DNA from: Streptomyces scopuliridis RB72
Lineage (GTDB): Bacteria > Actinomycetota > Actinomycetes > Streptomycetales > Streptomycetaceae
DNA: 64,000 nt
NCBI RefSeq assembly: GCF_000718095.1
Contig: NZ_JOEI01000008.1
Span: 62,001 to 126,000 of the forward strand
Reading direction: 5' to 3'
Shown here: piece after piece, positions 29,319-39,129 of the stretch
Position numbering within the stretch: position 1 is the first letter of the stretch
How the letters are laid out: each line of letters begins with the position of its first letter
Notes under the pieces: model-generated
Seen by the model: the letters and a program-made list of their open reading frames with translations, nothing else
What the model was told of the DNA's origin: nothing
The model's database searches: none
Position numbers and translations under genes: made by a program

Positions 29319-29698
29319 TGCATCTCGCCTATCCCGCCGTGCTCGCGGCCCTCCTGTTCTGCACCGGGCTGTACGGAGTGCTCGCGCGGCGCAACGCGAT
29401 CCTCGTCCTGATGTCCGTCGAGCTGATGCTCAACGCCGTCAATCTCAATCTGGTCGCCTTCGACGTCTGGCTCCGCGACACCCTGCACGCCGGCCAGGCA
29501 CTCACCCTCTTCGTCATCGCCATCGCCGCCGCGGAGATCGGCATCGGCCTGGCGATCGTCCTGATGGTCTACCGCAACCGCGGCACCTCGGACATCGACC
29601 GACTCCGCGACACCGCCGAAGGCGCCGACACCCCCGGGGGCGCCGGGCCGGACGCGACCGGCGCCGCCCCGGCGCAGAAGGCTGAGGCCACCGCGTGA
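29318..29698 (+). CDS. nuoK: NADH-quinone oxidoreductase subunit K (second nuo operon)
   Basis: This is a small three-helix MrpC-like membrane subunit. The core [25 protein letters not shown] contains the conserved membrane Glu, and [18 protein letters not shown] carries the second. The 126 residues include a short low-complexity tail absent from typical 100-residue NuoK. The ATG overlaps nuoJ by one base. Confidence 0.95.
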   Translation: MHLAYPAVLAALLFCTGLYGVLARRNAILVLMSVELMLNAVNLNLVAFDVWLRDTLHAGQALTLFVIAIAAAEIGIGLAIVLMVYRNRGTSDIDRLRDTAEGADTPGGAGPDATGAAPAQKAEATA

Positions 29699-31704
29699 CC
29701 ACCACGACCCTCGCCGTTCTCGTTCCCCTCCTGCCCTTCCTGGGCGCCGTCGCCGGACTGTTGCTCGGCCGTGTCGCACCCGGGTTCGTACGCCCGCTGG
29801 CCGTCCTGCCGACCCTGGCCGCGGCGGCGTTCGCCATCGCCGTGGCCGTACGCCAGGGCGGCGGCGACGGCAACGGGAAGGCACCGCTGGAGGCCGCGAC
29901 CCAGCTCACTCCCACCGGCTCGGTCCCCATCGACCTCGCCCTGTACATCGACGGCTTCGCGGCTCTGGTCGCCGTCCTCGTCGGCGTCGTCGCGTCGTGC
30001 GTGCAGATCTACTCGACGGGCTATCTGCGCGGCGACGCGCGCTACCCCTCGTACGCGGCTCTGGTCTCGCTCTTCACCTCCGCCATGCTGCTCGTCGTCT
30101 ACTCCGGCGATCTGATGGTGCTGCTGGTCGGCTGGGAGATCATGGGCATCTGCTCGTACTTCCTCGTCGGCCACTACTGGGAGACGTCCGAGGCCCGCGC
30201 GGCCTCCCTCAAGGCCTTCCTCGTCACCAAGCTCGGTGATGTCCCCTTCCTGATCGGGCTGTTCGCGCTCGCCTCCGACGCCGGGACGTTCCGTATCACC
30301 GGCGTGCTGAAGACCGTCGCCGACGGCGGCCTCGACCACCCCACCCTGATCGCGCTGCTGCTGCTCGCGGGGGTGGCCGGCAAGTCCGCGCAGTTCCCGC
30401 TGCACACCTGGCTGCCCGACGCGATGGCGGGCCCCACACCCGTCTCCGCGCTGATCCACGCCGCGACGATGGTCGCCGCCGGTATCTATTTCGTGGCCCG
30501 GCTCCTCCCCGTCTTCGCCGCCTCGGCCGCCGCCCTGGTGGTGCTCGCCGTGATGGCCGCGATCACGATGGTCGGCTCGGCGCTCGCCGCTCTCGCACAG
30601 GACGACATCAAGCGCGTCCTCGCCTACTCGACCATCGGCCAACTCGGCTATATGTCGGGCGCCCTGGCCGTGGGCGACCGTGGCGCCGCCGTCTTCCATC
30701 TCATCGCGCACGGTGCGTTCAAGGCACTCCTCTTCCTCGGCGCCGGCGTGATCATCCACGCCGCTGGCACCAACTCACTGGCCGCCATGTCCCGGATGCG
30801 CGGCCTCTCCCAGCGCATCCCGGACGCCTATTGGACGGTGACCGTCGCCCTGCTCGCGCTCGCCGCGATCCCTCCCTTCGCCGGCTTCTTCTCCAAGGAG
30901 TCCGTCCTCGTCGCCGCCGAGCACACGGCCCTCGGCGAATCCGGCGGCGCCGCCCCGGGAGCGGCGGGCTGGACCGTACTGATCGCCGGACTGCTCACCG
31001 CCCTTCTCACCGCCGCCTACGCGGCCCGTCTCTGGCTGCTGACCTTCCGCGGCCGGGGCTCCGAGGTCCCCGACTACGGCAAGCAGCCCCTCTCCATGAA
31101 CGCCGTCCTGTGGGTGCTCGCCATCCCCTCCATCGGCCTCGGCCTGGCCATCGGCTATCTCCCCGGCTGGTTTGACGGCCACAGCCTCGCCCCGAACCTC
31201 ACCACCTCCGTCCTGGGCACGGGCATCGCACTCGTCGGCGGTCTGATCACCTACGGCTGCTGGCGGCACACCTCGGCGCTGGCCGCCCGCAACCCGATCG
31301 GGGCCGTCGTCCCCCACCCCGACACCGAGCCCGCCCTCGCGGAGAGGGAGGCCATCGAGATCCACACCCAGGTCTACGGGTCCATCGCGGGCGCCCCCGA
31401 CCCCGCGGACCCCGCCCGTCTCCTGCTGGGGCCGCTCCACCGCCACGCGGCTGCCGGCTTCCATCTCGACGCCGTCTACCACCGGCTGTTCGTACGCCCC
31501 GTCCTGGCGGCCGCCCAGCTGGTCCGCTTCCTCGACCGCGAGGTCGTCGACACCTACGTACGCGGCGCGGGCACGGGCACCGGCTGGCTCGGCGCCGCCG
31601 TACGCCGCGCCCAGACCGGAAACGTGCAGACCTACCTCAGCGCCCTGCTGGCCGGCTCCGTCGTCCTGGCTATCGCCGCCGTACTCGTCGCCGCCGGAGC
31701 GTGA
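29695..31704 (+). CDS. nuoL: NADH-quinone oxidoreductase subunit L (second nuo operon)
   Basis: NuoL is the most distal antiporter-like proton pump. The 669-residue protein includes [55 protein letters not shown] (Lys/His proton path) and the long C-terminal lateral helix region (about residues 500-669). Its start, GTG 29695, overlaps nuoK. Length is slightly longer than average. It probably acts with NuoM and NuoN of this operon. Confidence 0.95.
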   Translation: MTTTTLAVLVPLLPFLGAVAGLLLGRVAPGFVRPLAVLPTLAAAAFAIAVAVRQGGGDGNGKAPLEAATQLTPTGSVPIDLALYIDGFAALVAVLVGVVASCVQIYSTGYLRGDARYPSYAALVSLFTSAMLLVVYSGDLMVLLVGWEIMGICSYFLVGHYWETSEARAASLKAFLVTKLGDVPFLIGLFALASDAGTFRITGVLKTVADGGLDHPTLIALLLLAGVAGKSAQFPLHTWLPDAMAGPTPVSALIHAATMVAAGIYFVARLLPVFAASAAALVVLAVMAAITMVGSALAALAQDDIKRVLAYSTIGQLGYMSGALAVGDRGAAVFHLIAHGAFKALLFLGAGVIIHAAGTNSLAAMSRMRGLSQRIPDAYWTVTVALLALAAIPPFAGFFSKESVLVAAEHTALGESGGAAPGAAGWTVLIAGLLTALLTAAYAARLWLLTFRGRGSEVPDYGKQPLSMNAVLWVLAIPSIGLGLAIGYLPGWFDGHSLAPNLTTSVLGTGIALVGGLITYGCWRHTSALAARNPIGAVVPHPDTEPALAEREAIEIHTQVYGSIAGAPDPADPARLLLGPLHRHAAAGFHLDAVYHRLFVRPVLAAAQLVRFLDREVVDTYVRGAGTGTGWLGAAVRRAQTGNVQTYLSALLAGSVVLAIAAVLVAAGA

Positions 31705-31707
31705 GCC

Positions 31708-33345
31708 GTGATCGATATCAGTGAGTCCGTGATGCAGTTCCTTCTCGCGTTGATCGTCGTCGGGCCGCTCATCGGCGCCGTGGCGGCGCTCCTCCCGGCC
31801 CCGCCCGGACTGCGGGGCACGAGCCCCGACCAGGCCGTGCTGCGCCACGGCGTGACCGTGACCGGCGCGATCCTCATCGCCACGATCGTCCTGGCACTCG
31901 GCTTCGACCATGACCAGCCGTCAAAGATGCAGGCCACGACGGACATCAGCTGGATCGCGGCGCTGGACGTCCGGATCCACCTCGGCATCGACGGCATTTC
32001 CCTCCCCCTTCTGGTCCTGACCGCGCTTCTGACCTTCCTCTGCGCGCTCTACAGCTACTTCAAGATGCCCCAAGGCCCCTCGCCCAAGGGATTCGTCGCG
32101 CTGCTGCTCGTGCTGGAGTCCGGCACGCTCGCGACCTTCGCCGTCCTCGACCTCGTGCTCTTCTTCCTGGCCTTCGAGATGGTGCTGATCCCGATGTACT
32201 TCCTCATCGCCCGCTGGGGCGGCTCGGAAGGCGTCACCGGCGGCAGGCAGGCCGCCGCCTGGAAGTTCATCCTCTATACGCTGCTCGGTTCCGTGGTCAT
32301 GCTGCTCGGCCTGCTGCTGATCGGGCTCAACGCGGGCACATTCGACATGGTGGCACTCGCCACTGACAACGGCCGTGGGCTCAGCACATCCGTGCAGCTC
32401 ATCGCCGTTCTGGCGATCGGCCTCGGCCTCGCGGTCAAGACCCCGATGTGGCCGCTGCACAGCTGGCTGCCCGATGCCCACACCGCCGCCCCGACCGTCG
32501 GCTCGGTGCTCCTCGCCGGCGTGCTGCTCAAGATGGGTACGTACGGCTTCGTCCGGATCATCCTGCCCATCGCCCCAGACGGTATGCGGACCTTCGCGCC
32601 GTATCTCGCGGCCTTCGCCGTCGTCGGCATCATCTACGGCTCCCTGGCCTGTCTCGCCCTGGCCAAGCGGGGCGCGGGCGGCGACCTCAAGCGGCTGATC
32701 GCGTACTCCTCCGTCGGCCACATGGGCTTCGTCCTGCTCGGTATCGCGACCATGACCCCCACGGGCGTCAACGGCGCGCTCTTCGCGAACATCGCCCACG
32801 GCCTCATCACCGGCCTGCTGTTCTTCCTGGTCGGAGCGGTCAAGGAGCGGTACGGCAGCGCCGACCTCGACACCCTCGCCGGTGCGACCGGCGCCGCGCT
32901 CTACGGCCGCGCCCCCCGCCTCGGGGGCCTGCTCGCCTTCGCGGCCGTCGCCTCCCTCGGCCTGCCCGGCCTCGCCGGATTCTGGGGCGAGATGCTCGCG
33001 ATGTTCGGGGCCTTCAACCCCGCGGAGGGGCTGAGCCGCCCCGCCTTCCTCACCTTCATGGTGATCGCCGGCTTCGGCACGCTGCTCACCGCCGCGTATC
33101 TGCTGATCGTCGTACGCCGCGTCTGCATGGGCGCGCAACCGCAGGAAGCGCCGCAGGGAGCCCCGCAGGGAGCGTCCCGGGCAGGAGCGCCGGAGCCGGC
33201 GCGCTTCACCGACGTCCAGACCTATGAGTTCGCCGCCTGGACCCCGCTCGTCGCCCTCACCGTCCTCGCCGGACTCTGGCCCGCGGTCCTGCTCGGCCTC
33301 ACCGACCCCGCCGTGCAGAAGCTTCTCGCAGGAGGCAAGTCGTGA
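31708..33345 (+). CDS. nuoM: NADH-quinone oxidoreductase subunit M (second nuo operon)
   Basis: This is the middle antiporter-like pump, 545 residues. Diagnostic blocks are FLAFEMVLIPMYFLIARWGG and AVKTPMWPLHSWLPDAHTAAPTVGSVLLAGVLLKMGTYG. A Gln/Pro/Ala-rich loop near residue 480 (QEAPQGAPQGAS) is low complexity. GTG 31708 follows nuoL by three bases, and its end overlaps nuoN. It differs clearly from the first-operon NuoM at 60-1664. Confidence 0.95.
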   Translation: MIDISESVMQFLLALIVVGPLIGAVAALLPAPPGLRGTSPDQAVLRHGVTVTGAILIATIVLALGFDHDQPSKMQATTDISWIAALDVRIHLGIDGISLPLLVLTALLTFLCALYSYFKMPQGPSPKGFVALLLVLESGTLATFAVLDLVLFFLAFEMVLIPMYFLIARWGGSEGVTGGRQAAAWKFILYTLLGSVVMLLGLLLIGLNAGTFDMVALATDNGRGLSTSVQLIAVLAIGLGLAVKTPMWPLHSWLPDAHTAAPTVGSVLLAGVLLKMGTYGFVRIILPIAPDGMRTFAPYLAAFAVVGIIYGSLACLALAKRGAGGDLKRLIAYSSVGHMGFVLLGIATMTPTGVNGALFANIAHGLITGLLFFLVGAVKERYGSADLDTLAGATGAALYGRAPRLGGLLAFAAVASLGLPGLAGFWGEMLAMFGAFNPAEGLSRPAFLTFMVIAGFGTLLTAAYLLIVVRRVCMGAQPQEAPQGAPQGASRAGAPEPARFTDVQTYEFAAWTPLVALTVLAGLWPAVLLGLTDPAVQKLLAGGKS

Positions 33346-34910
33346 CCGTGGCCGCCGAGAGCGCCGCCGGCGCCGCCAGCCTCGTCCAGTCCATCGACTG
33401 GCTCGCGGTCGCGCCCCCGACCATCACGGCGGTGGTCGCCCTGATCGTGCTGGTCGCCGATCTCTTCGTACCGGAGCACCGCAAGCCGCTCCTCGGCGGT
33501 ATCGCGATCGCGGGTCTCGTCGCCGCGCTCCTCACCCTCATCCCGCTGCGCGCCGGCGACCGCTCGACGTTCTGCCTCACCACCGACGCCGCCGTCTGCA
33601 GCTACACCGCCGACCACTTCGCGCTGGTCATCCAGCTGCTGGTGCTCGGCGGGGCGCTGCTGACCGCGCTGATCTCGCTCCACGACAGCAGGAAACTCCC
33701 CGTAGGGGAGTACTGGTTCCTGCTGCTCGCCTCGGCGGCCGGCGCCGCGCTGCTGCCCGCCTCGCGCGATCTCGCCACCCTGGTCGTCGCCCTCGAAGTG
33801 GCCTCGCTGCCCGCGTTCGCGCTCGTCGGACTGCGGCGCGGCGACCGGCTCTCCTCCGAGGCCGCGCTGAAGTTCTTCCTCTCGTCGGTGACCGCGACCG
33901 CCGTGATGCTGCTGGGCGTCAGCTTCGTGTACGCCGCGACGGGCACCCTCCATCTCACCCGGATCGCCGCCGAACTGGGGCATGTCCCCGGCCAGCTGGA
34001 CACCCTCGCCAAGGCGGGCGTCGCCCTCACCCTCGTCGGCTTCGCCTTCAAGACGGCCGCGGCCCCGTTCCACTTCTGGGTCCCCGACACCTATGTGGGC
34101 GCGCCCCTGCCCATCGCCGCGTACCTCTCCGTCGTCGGCAAGGCGGTCGGCTTCTCCGGCCTCATCCTGGTGACCGTCATCGCGTTCCCCTCGTACCGCG
34201 AGGTGTGGGGCCCGGTCCTCGCGGTCATCGCCGCGCTCACCATGACCCTCGGCAACGCCGCGGCGCTGCGTCAGTCGGCCACCCGCGCGTGGAGCGCGGT
34301 ACGGCTGCTGGCCTGGTCGTCCGTGGGGCAGGCGGGCTATCTCCTGGTGCCGATCGCCGCCGCGGCGTACGCGGGCGGCGACCGGATCGGATCGACCGTC
34401 GCGTACGCCCTGATGTACGCCGTCGTGAACCTGGGCGCCTTCGCGGTCGTCGCGCTGGTGGCCCGTACGAAGCCGCTGAACCGTCTCGCCGACTACCAGG
34501 GCCTGTACGCACGACAGCCCCTCGTCGCCCTCGCGATGGGCTTCTTCCTGCTCTGTCTGGCCGGGCTGCCGCCGGGCATCATCGGTCTGTTCGCCAAGGT
34601 CACGGTCTTCTCGGCGGCGGTCGACGCGGGCCTCGGCTGGCTGGCCGTCGTCATGGCCGCCAATGTGGTGATCGCGCTGTACTACTACCTCCAGTGGACG
34701 GCGGCCCTCTTCCGCGCCCCGGAGCCGGAGGCCGGTGACGTGGCTCCCGAAGCCGGCAGCGCGGCTCCCGAGGCCGGAGGCGAAGAGGTGGCCATCGGCC
34801 GGCCCCCCGCGGCCGTCACCGTCGCCATCGCGCTCACGGCCGCCGCCGGTGTCGCTCTCTCCGGGGCGCCCCAGCTCGTACTGCGCTTCGCCGGTACCGG
34901 CCTCTTCTGA
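33342..34910 (+). CDS. nuoN: NADH-quinone oxidoreductase subunit N (second nuo operon)
   Basis: This third antiporter-like subunit has 522 residues. The family signature AFKTAAAPFHFWVPDTYVGAPLPIAAYLSVVGKA is present near residue 232. The C-terminal region contains a Pro/Glu/Ala-rich loop (PEPEAGDVAPEAG). GTG 33342 overlaps nuoM. It ends the operon; two CCGGTACCGG repeats around the stop (34891-34900, 34913-34922) could fold together as a weak terminator. Confidence 0.95.
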   Translation: MTVAAESAAGAASLVQSIDWLAVAPPTITAVVALIVLVADLFVPEHRKPLLGGIAIAGLVAALLTLIPLRAGDRSTFCLTTDAAVCSYTADHFALVIQLLVLGGALLTALISLHDSRKLPVGEYWFLLLASAAGAALLPASRDLATLVVALEVASLPAFALVGLRRGDRLSSEAALKFFLSSVTATAVMLLGVSFVYAATGTLHLTRIAAELGHVPGQLDTLAKAGVALTLVGFAFKTAAAPFHFWVPDTYVGAPLPIAAYLSVVGKAVGFSGLILVTVIAFPSYREVWGPVLAVIAALTMTLGNAAALRQSATRAWSAVRLLAWSSVGQAGYLLVPIAAAAYAGGDRIGSTVAYALMYAVVNLGAFAVVALVARTKPLNRLADYQGLYARQPLVALAMGFFLLCLAGLPPGIIGLFAKVTVFSAAVDAGLGWLAVVMAANVVIALYYYLQWTAALFRAPEPEAGDVAPEAGSAAPEAGGEEVAIGRPPAAVTVAIALTAAAGVALSGAPQLVLRFAGTGLF

Positions 34911-35106
34911 GCCCGGTACCGGCCCCACACCACCACGCCCGCATCACCTCCCCGCACCACCGCCACCCGGACGGCGTACGCGCCTGTCCGGCGGCACAAG
35001 GGAACCCGCACCGCCCGCCTGGCGTTGACCAGTACGGAAGGGTCCACTGAAGAGTGGAGCAGCACCAGCAAAGGGTTCCCCTGCCGCACCACTTGGAGGG
35101 CGTACC

Positions 35107-35970
35107 GTGCACCGCCGGCACAACGGGCTCAGGACCGCCGTACTCCTCGGGGGACTGTCCGCACTCATCATCGCGATCGGCAGTTTCTTCGGCAGTACGG
35201 GCCTGATCGTCGCGCTTGTCGTGGCGATCGGCACGAACGCGTACGCCTACTGGAACAGCGACAAGCTGTCCCTGCGCGCCATGCGCGCGCGCCCCGTCAG
35301 CGAATTCGAGGCGCCTCAGCTCTACCGCATCGTCCGTGAGCTCTCGACCGCTGCCCGCCAGCCCATGCCACGGCTCTACATTTCGCCCACGCAGGCCCCC
35401 AACGCCTTCGCCACCGGCCGTAACCCGCGCAATGCCGCCGTCTGCTGTACGGAGGGCATCCTGCAGATCCTGGACGAGCGCGAGCTGCGCGGAGTCCTCG
35501 GCCATGAGCTGAGCCATGTCTACAACCGGGACATCCTGATCTCGTCCGTCGCCGGAGCCCTCGCCTCAGTGGTGATGTTCCTGGTGAACTTCGCCTGGCT
35601 GATCCCCTTCGGCCGGTCCGACGACGACGACGGCCCCGGCATCTTCGGAATGCTGCTGATCATGATTCTGGGCCCGCTCGCGGCCTCGGTCATCCAGCTC
35701 GCGGTGAGCCGCTCCCGGGAGTACGAAGCCGATGCCTCGGGCGCCCAGATCACCGGCGACCCCCTCGCTCTGGCCAGTGCGCTGCGTAAACTGGACGCGG
35801 GGACGAAACAGCTCCCGCTGCCCCCCGAGCCACGGATCGAGACCGCGAGCCACATGATGATCGCGAACCCCTTCCGTCCCGGGGACGGGGTCTCGAAGCT
35901 CTTCTCCACGCACCCGCCGATGGCGGAGCGCATCGCCCGACTGGAACAGATGGCAGGTCGCCGACCATGA
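35107..35970 (+). CDS. htpX: Membrane zinc metalloprotease HtpX
   Basis: HtpX is an M48B protease that degrades damaged membrane proteins. The zinc motif H133-E-L-S-H137 lies in [11 protein letters not shown], and the third ligand Glu is in [11 protein letters not shown]. Two hydrophobic segments near the N-terminus (about 14-45) and two in the middle (about 150-200) match the family. The 287-residue length is normal. GTG 35107 follows TTGGAGG. It overlaps the next gene by four bases. Confidence 0.95.
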   Translation: MHRRHNGLRTAVLLGGLSALIIAIGSFFGSTGLIVALVVAIGTNAYAYWNSDKLSLRAMRARPVSEFEAPQLYRIVRELSTAARQPMPRLYISPTQAPNAFATGRNPRNAAVCCTEGILQILDERELRGVLGHELSHVYNRDILISSVAGALASVVMFLVNFAWLIPFGRSDDDDGPGIFGMLLIMILGPLAASVIQLAVSRSREYEADASGAQITGDPLALASALRKLDAGTKQLPLPPEPRIETASHMMIANPFRPGDGVSKLFSTHPPMAERIARLEQMAGRRP

Positions 35971-36359
35971 AGACAATCCTGAACGTCATATGGCTCGTTC
36001 TGTGCGGCTTCTGGATGTGCCTCGGCTATCTGCTGGCGGGCCTGCTGCTCTGCATCACGATCATCGGCATCCCCTTCGGGGTGGCCGCGTTCCGTATCGG
36101 GATCTACGCCCTGTGGCCCTTCGGCTATATGGCGGTCGAGCGCCGCGACGCGGGCGCGCCCTCGTGCGTCGGCAATGTGCTGTGGCTGGTTCTCGCGGGC
36201 TGGTGGCTCGCCCTCGGCCATGTCCTCACCGGCATCGCCCTCTGTGTCACGATCATCGGAATCCCGCTGGGCCTGGCCAACTTCAAGCTGATTCCCATCT
36301 CGCTGATGCCGCTCGGCAAGGAAATCGTCCCCACCGACCAGCCGTTCGCGGCCCGCTGA
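35967..36359 (+). CDS. YccF domain-containing inner membrane protein
   Basis: The 130-residue protein has two copies of the YccF hydrophobic module: [20 protein letters not shown] followed by [18 protein letters not shown], and [20 protein letters not shown] followed by [17 protein letters not shown]. Function is unknown. The ATGA overlap with htpX suggests co-translation and a possible role in membrane stress. Confidence 0.9.
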   Translation: MKTILNVIWLVLCGFWMCLGYLLAGLLLCITIIGIPFGVAAFRIGIYALWPFGYMAVERRDAGAPSCVGNVLWLVLAGWWLALGHVLTGIALCVTIIGIPLGLANFKLIPISLMPLGKEIVPTDQPFAAR

Positions 36360-36494
36360 CCGTCCACCGGCCGCCCGCTGACCGTCCGCTGTGCGTTTGC
36401 CGTGAACTGGGTCATGAACTGTCTCCGGCTGCAACCACCACCCGCCCGTACGGCGTCTTCCGGGGCAACACCGTACGAAAGGCAGGTTCATGGC

Positions 36495-36764
36495 ATGGGT
36501 GTCATCAGCTGGATCATTCTGGGACTTCTCGCCGGGGCCGCCGCCAAGATTCTGCTCCCCGGCCGGGACCCGGGCGGACTGATCGGTACGACCCTCATCG
36601 GTATCGCGGGAGCCTTCATCGGCGGCTGGATCTCGGCCCGCTGGCTCGACCATCCCATCAGCAACGAGTTCTACGACGGCGCGACGTGGATCTCGGCCAT
36701 CGGCGGCGCTCTTGTGCTGCTCGTTCTCTACCGGCTTATTTTCGGCCACTCCCGCGCCCGCTGA
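36495..36764 (+). CDS. GlsB/YeaQ/YmgE family stress-response membrane protein
   Basis: The small protein has 89 residues and three hydrophobic segments. The pattern MGVISWIILGLLAGAAAKIL, then GRDPGGLIGTTLIGIAGAFIGGWI, is the family signature. Such proteins are induced by acid or envelope stress in other bacteria; the molecular role is not known. It lies 135 bp after the yccF-like gene, in the same direction. Confidence 0.9.
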   Translation: MGVISWIILGLLAGAAAKILLPGRDPGGLIGTTLIGIAGAFIGGWISARWLDHPISNEFYDGATWISAIGGALVLLVLYRLIFGHSRAR

Positions 36765-36843
36765 CAGGCCGACTCGTACCCGCTGACAGGCCGCCCCGCG
36801 CCGGCCGGCACCGATCCCGCCGACTCCGATCCCGCCGACTCCG

Positions 36844-37503
36844 CTACGCGAGCCCCGTCTCGCGCAGGGTGATGTTCAGCCGCCCGCCGCGCAGGCCCGT
36901 GGCAGGGTCGGCGGTGTCCGGATAGACCTTGGGCACCCCGTGGAACGCGAACCGCGACGGTCCCCCGAAGACGAAGAGATCCCCCGAGGAGAGCTCGACA
37001 TCCGTGTACGGCCGCCCCCGGCTCTCCGTATTGCCGAAGCGGAACACACACCGGTCACCGATGCTCAGGGACACCACCGGCGCCCCGGACTTCTCGTCCT
37101 TGTCCTGATGCATCCCCATCTTCGCGCCGCCCTCGTAGAAGTTGATCAGCGCCGTGTCCGGGGTGTACGCCGCACCGGCCGCCGGATCGCCGTACGCCTC
37201 GGCCAGCGCCTCGCGCCCCAACTCGACGAGCCAGTCCGGGAACTCCGCGACCCGCGCGCCGTTCACATCGCCCGCGGTACGGGTGTACGCGTACGGCTGC
37301 CAGTGCCAGCCCACGCAGACGGTCTGTACGGACATCACGCCGCCGCTCGGCAGCACCGTGTGCCGGATCGGCACCGGCCCCCGCGCCCAGCCCCGGCAGG
37401 CGGCCACCAGCTCCCGCTGCCGCTCCTCGGACAGCCAGGAGGGCACGTGCACGGCGCCGGGAGCGATGACGGCTCGCGGCCTCGGGAACAATTCGCCGCT
37501 CAT
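36844..37503 (-). CDS. alkB: AlkB family 2-oxoglutarate/Fe(II) DNA dealkylase
   Basis: This enzyme reverses 1-methyladenine and 3-methylcytosine damage by oxidative demethylation. Iron ligands are His132 and Asp134 (MHQDKDEKSG) and His188 (FHGVPK). The 2-oxoglutarate and substrate motif RLNITLRETG (Arg208, Asn210, Arg214) is near the C-terminus. The 219 residues are normal. The ATG overlaps the stop of the upstream ogt gene (TGATG), so the two repair genes are co-translated. Confidence 0.94.
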   Translation of the reverse strand: MSGELFPRPRAVIAPGAVHVPSWLSEERQRELVAACRGWARGPVPIRHTVLPSGGVMSVQTVCVGWHWQPYAYTRTAGDVNGARVAEFPDWLVELGREALAEAYGDPAAGAAYTPDTALINFYEGGAKMGMHQDKDEKSGAPVVSLSIGDRCVFRFGNTESRGRPYTDVELSSGDLFVFGGPSRFAFHGVPKVYPDTADPATGLRGGRLNITLRETGLA

Positions 37504-38009
37504 CACACCAGAGCGCCCTCCAGGCCGAGCAGCCGCTCCTTGCGGTCCACCCCGCCCGCGTACCCCCGCAGCGCCCCGTCCGCGCCGATCACCCGATGAC
37601 ACGGCCGTACGACAAGCAGCGGATTGCGCCCGATCGCGGTCCCCACGGCCCGCACCCCGGCCCCGGACGAGCCGACCTGCCCGGCGATCTGCCCGTAGGT
37701 CACGGTCACGCCGTACGGAATGGCGTCCACCGCCTGCCAGACCCGCCGCTGGAAGTCCGTACCGCTGTCCGCGTACTCGATCCGGAAGCGCGTCAGCGTG
37801 CCCTCGAAGTACGACCTGAGCTGCCCGGCGATCTCCTCGAACGCCTCGTCCGCCCGGACCCATCCGTCCTGGACGACGGCCGCGCCCTTCTGCCCCGGCA
37901 GGGAGAGCGAGGCGAGCGCGACGCCGCCGTTCGCGGTGGCGGACTCCTCGCCGACCAGCAGCAGTTCGCCCAGGGGGCTGTCGACCGTCGTGTACATGGT
38001 CCCGGCCAT
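37503..38009 (-). CDS. ogt: Methylated-DNA--protein-cysteine methyltransferase
   Basis: This suicide repair protein transfers the methyl group from O6-methylguanine or O4-methylthymine to its own Cys137 in RPCHRVIG. The DNA-binding helix region (TVTYGQIAGQVG) and the C-terminal YAGGVDRKERLLGLEG helix are intact. I start it at ATG 38009 (168 residues) behind a GAGGAGAGGAA ribosome site; the frame runs upstream to 38123. Paired with alkB it forms a small direct-reversal alkylation repair operon. Confidence 0.94.
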   Translation of the reverse strand: MAGTMYTTVDSPLGELLLVGEESATANGGVALASLSLPGQKGAAVVQDGWVRADEAFEEIAGQLRSYFEGTLTRFRIEYADSGTDFQRRVWQAVDAIPYGVTVTYGQIAGQVGSSGAGVRAVGTAIGRNPLLVVRPCHRVIGADGALRGYAGGVDRKERLLGLEGALV

Positions 38010-38219
38010 CACTCGTTCCTCTCCTCGCGGCGTGCCCAGCTGTCCACGAGTCGTGTTCAGCTGTCTACGAGTCACGAGTCTCCGCCTCCCGAGCCGCCGA
38101 AGCTGGCGGAATTCGGACAGCACGACCGGCCGGTGGCGGCCGAGGCGGGAGCGGGGCGCCGGCCTCGCGCCCGTGCCGCCTACATCACCTCTGCCGCCTA
38201 CCTCACCCGTTGTTCCGCG

Positions 38220-38708
38220 TCACCGGTAGTTCACGAACTGGAGCGCGAAGTCGAAGTCGTGCCCCTTCAGCAGGGTGATCACGGTCTGCAGGTCGTCGCG
38301 GCTCTTCGAGCTGACCCGCAGCTCGTCGCCCTGCACCTGCGCCTTGACGCCCTTGGGGCCCTCATCGCGGATGATCTTCGCGACCTTCTTGGCGTTGTCC
38401 TGGGAGATGCCTTCCTCGATCGAAGCGAAGATCTTGTACTCCTTGCCGGACAGCTGGGGCTCGCCCGCGTCCAGCGCCTTGAGCGAGATCCCGCGCTTGA
38501 TCAGCTTGGACTGGAAGACGTCGAGGATCGCGTTGACCCGCTCCTCCGAGTTCGCCTGCATGAGGATCTTCTCGCCGGACCAGCCGATCGAGGCGCCGAC
38601 GTTCTTGAAGTCGTAACGCTGCGCGATCTCCTTCGAGGCCTGGTTGAGAGCGTTGTCGATCTCCTGCCGCTCGACCTTCGAGACGATGTCGAAACTGGAG
38701 TCGGCCAT
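38220..38708 (-). CDS. YajQ family nucleotide-binding protein
   Basis: The 162-residue cytoplasmic protein begins with [22 protein letters not shown], the YajQ/DUF520 signature, and ends QFVNYR. Members elsewhere bind cyclic di-GMP and tRNA or act as regulators; the role in Streptomyces is undefined. AAGGAG lies ten bases before ATG 38708. The gap 38010-38219 to ogt contains no gene. Confidence 0.93.
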   Translation of the reverse strand: MADSSFDIVSKVERQEIDNALNQASKEIAQRYDFKNVGASIGWSGEKILMQANSEERVNAILDVFQSKLIKRGISLKALDAGEPQLSGKEYKIFASIEEGISQDNAKKVAKIIRDEGPKGVKAQVQGDELRVSSKSRDDLQTVITLLKGHDFDFALQFVNYR

Positions 38709-38926
38709 GTCCTGTGGCTCCTTGTATCGGTGCTGTTCGGGTGCTCATCGCATGCTCGCTGCGCGACCGGACAGCGCCGGCCGCTGCCGTAAAGCCTAGT
38801 CACCCACGCCCGCCCCGAGTGCTGATCAATCCGGTGGCGGAGCACCCCCGGGCATCGGGTATCGTTTACGTCGTTGCCACGGAGCACCGCCCACAGCGGC
38901 CTCTCCAGCAGGCAACGACATCCCAT

Positions 38927-39008
38927 GGCGGTGTGCCCGAGTGGCCAATGGGAGCGGACTGTAAATCCGTCGGCTTAGCCTACCCAGGTTCGAATCCTGG
39001 CGCCGCCA
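38927..39008 (+). tRNA. tRNA-Tyr (GTA)
   Basis: The 82-nt class II tRNA has a seven-base acceptor stem (38927-38933 with 39001-39007, one G-U pair), anticodon GTA in loop CTGTAAA, a long variable arm, and T-loop TTCGAAT. CCA is not encoded. A TATCGT box at 38860-38865 may be its -10. In S. coelicolor a tRNA-Tyr gene is the attachment site of the SLP1 element; here the gene is intact and not followed by an element. Confidence 0.97.
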
Positions 39009-39020
39009 CGCGATAGAGAT

Positions 39021-39060
39021 GGCTCTTGATCCACGGAGACGTGGATCAAGGGCCATTTTT
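39021..39060 (+). terminator. Rho-independent terminator after tRNA-Tyr
   Basis: Fourteen-base arms (39021-39034 and 39041-39054, one G-U) with a six-base loop are followed by ATTTTT. This is a strong intrinsic terminator and starts 12 bp after the tRNA. Confidence 0.92.
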
Positions 39061-39129
39061 CTGTCCGGCATGTCTGGCATGCCCGGCCGCCCGGCCAAGG
39101 CCGCACCACACCGCCGGGCCGAAGCCGCG

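Noticed and set aside
34889..34924. Strong terminator after the second nuoN
   Set aside because: Two self-palindromic CCGGTACCGG copies can pair, but one lies in the coding region and there is no U-run, so it is mentioned only in the nuoN entry.
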